NCBI GenBank assembly: GCA_024637225.1
Contig: JAGXFP010000033.1
Location: forward strand, 1 to 55,077
Origin: Desulfobacterales bacterium
GTDB lineage: Bacteria; Desulfobacterota; Desulfobulbia; Desulfobulbales; JAGXFP01
Reading direction: 5' to 3'
Length of the DNA: 55,077 nucleotides
In this document: positions 54,261-55,077 of the stretch, one piece after another
Layout: each line of letters starts with the position of its first letter
How positions within the stretch are numbered: position 1 is the stretch's first letter
Made by a program: the position numbers and the translations under genes
The notes under the pieces: generated by a model
What the model was told of the DNA's origin: nothing
The model's input: only the letters and a program-made list of their open reading frames with translations
The model's database searches: none

Positions 54261-55077
54261 CGCTGGGATCCCGGATCTTCTGAAAAACATGAGGCTCCTG
54301 GGGCCAGGGGCCAAACAGGTCATTTTGGGGCAGCGCCTCATGGCAGCCGATGACCAAGGCGCCGCCCGGCATCAGGCAGTGGTGAAAGGTGCTGAGGAGC
54401 CGGCTCTGCAGCTCTTCAGCAAAATAGGTAAAGATCAGGTTCCGGCATAAAATCATCGCAAAAGGCCCCGGCAGCGCCTCTTCCCTGATATCCTGGCAGA
54501 GAAACTCGACTCTGTTGCGTATCTCCGGCCGCAGACAATAACGCTCTCCCTGCCGCTGAAAGCCGCGGGCAAGCAGCGGGCAAGCAGCGGGCAAGCAGCG
54601 GGGCGGGCAACTCCTTGAGACTGCTGGAGTGATAGCAGGCCGCCCTGGCCCGGCTGAGAAGGAAGGGGTCGCTGTCGGTGGCCACGATCCCCAGGTCACA
54701 CCTTGTCTCCTTCTTGAGCTGCAGTTCAAAGAGCAGGGCCAGGGTGTAAGGTTCCTCCCCCGAAGCGCAACCCACGCTCCAACAGCGCATATTCCTTTCC
54801 CCTCGCGCCGCCGCCCGGCCCTGCAGGACAGGCAGCACCTCCTCAACCAGAGAGGAAAACACCCCCTGGTCGCGGTAAAAGCGGGAGATGGTGATCCGGC
54901 ACATCCGGTCGACCATGGCCCACTCCTCGCCATGGCCCAGGAGATACTCCTCGTAGGCCGCCACACTTTCCAGGTTGAGCTCAGCTATCCGCCTGCGCAC
55001 CCTCTTGCAAAACTGCCCTCGTACCTTGCGGAAGCCGGGCCAGCGCATGCCGAGTCGAGGTAGGATCTTTTGCAGAA
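54229..55077 (-). pseudogene. cheR: CheR-type chemotaxis methyltransferase, out of frame, 5' partial
   Basis: A protein-glutamate O-methyltransferase of chemoreceptors, running off the window edge (open to 55077). The first part, in one frame, has FRKVRGQFCKRVRRRI (N-terminal CheR domain) and SVGCASGEEPYTLALL (SAM motif I). After about 54565 the remaining CheR sequence (RYCLRPEIRNRVEF, FAMILCRNLIFTYF, LVIGCHEAL) continues in another frame. The break coincides with three tandem copies of an 11-bp unit. Removing two copies restores LLARGFQRQGERY exactly. It may be a decaying gene or a reversible length-variable switch. Its 3' end is inside the duplicated segment. Confidence 0.85.
54565..54597. 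repeat. Three 11-bp tandem repeats breaking cheR
   Basis: GCGGGCAAGCA is repeated three times exactly, followed by a partial fourth (GCGGG). As 11 is not a multiple of three, each copy gained or lost shifts the cheR frame. Confidence 0.97.

Noticed and set aside
54063..54341. 92-codon minus-strand ORF across the duplicated segment
   Set aside because: It mixes the repeat, a terminator and an alternate frame of cheR; there is no independent support.

Overview
The window reads as chromosomal DNA from a Desulfobacterota/Desulfuromonadia-like (former Deltaproteobacteria) bacterium. This is an inference from gene content: citramalate synthase next to aspartate kinase, a TrmL/M23 pair, HrpA, a MinD-like ATPase paired with an HTH protein, DUF11 surface proteins, a TamB-TamA pair and CheR. 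The DNA is fairly GC-rich and its intergenic spaces are packed with short palindromic and heptameric repeats. No rRNA, tRNA, CRISPR array, prophage or transposase gene was found.

Layout. (1) 1-12.6 kb is a housekeeping region: ComEA-like protein, citramalate synthase (cimA), aspartate kinase (lysC), an M23 peptidase, tRNA methyltransferase TrmL, a zinc-ribbon protein with a TTG start, a YIP1-family membrane protein, a TrmA-family RNA methyltransferase and a DEAD-box helicase. (2) 12.3-13.8 kb holds two tiny membrane-protein genes, one of only 24 codons, divergent from a dienelactone-hydrolase-like enzyme. (3) 14.2-20.6 kb holds tamB (with an internal 154-codon duplication) and tamA. (4) 20.8-36.6 kb is the most unusual part. 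Six minus-strand genes encode a triple MshEN-motif protein fused to a lipobox-like segment, a 1587-residue DUF11 protein, three smaller secreted DUF11-type proteins, and a 1958-residue outer-membrane chimera with Ig-like, OmpA-like and C-terminal beta-barrel parts. Several of these share N-terminal, internal and C-terminal modules, so they look like parts of one surface structure. The TAM genes converge on the chimera. (5) 36.9-44.6 kb holds hrpA, an FmdB-like protein, a cold-shock protein, MTA phosphorylase (mtnP), adenine phosphoribosyltransferase (apt) and a HupE-like protein. (6) 44.8-47.1 kb is a four-gene operon: MinD-like ATPase, J-like/HTH protein, small protein, MORN-repeat protein. 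(7) 47.2-52.0 kb is an FtsX-type ABC exporter with its own outer-membrane barrel protein. (8) 52.3-55.1 kb holds a Cys-rich small protein, a Lys/Ala/Glu-rich protein, a toxin-antitoxin pair inserted between two copies of a ~190-bp segment, and a cheR gene put out of frame by an 11-bp tandem repeat.

Common threads. Surface assembly (TamBA, DUF11 proteins, giant barrel protein) and possible c-di-GMP sensing (MshEN motifs) lie side by side. This suggests, but does not prove, a second-messenger-responsive surface-display system. Independently, at least ten gene ends have a palindromic or heptad repeat starting within a few bases of, or containing, the stop codon. That points to a genome-wide family of 3'-end-associated repeats.
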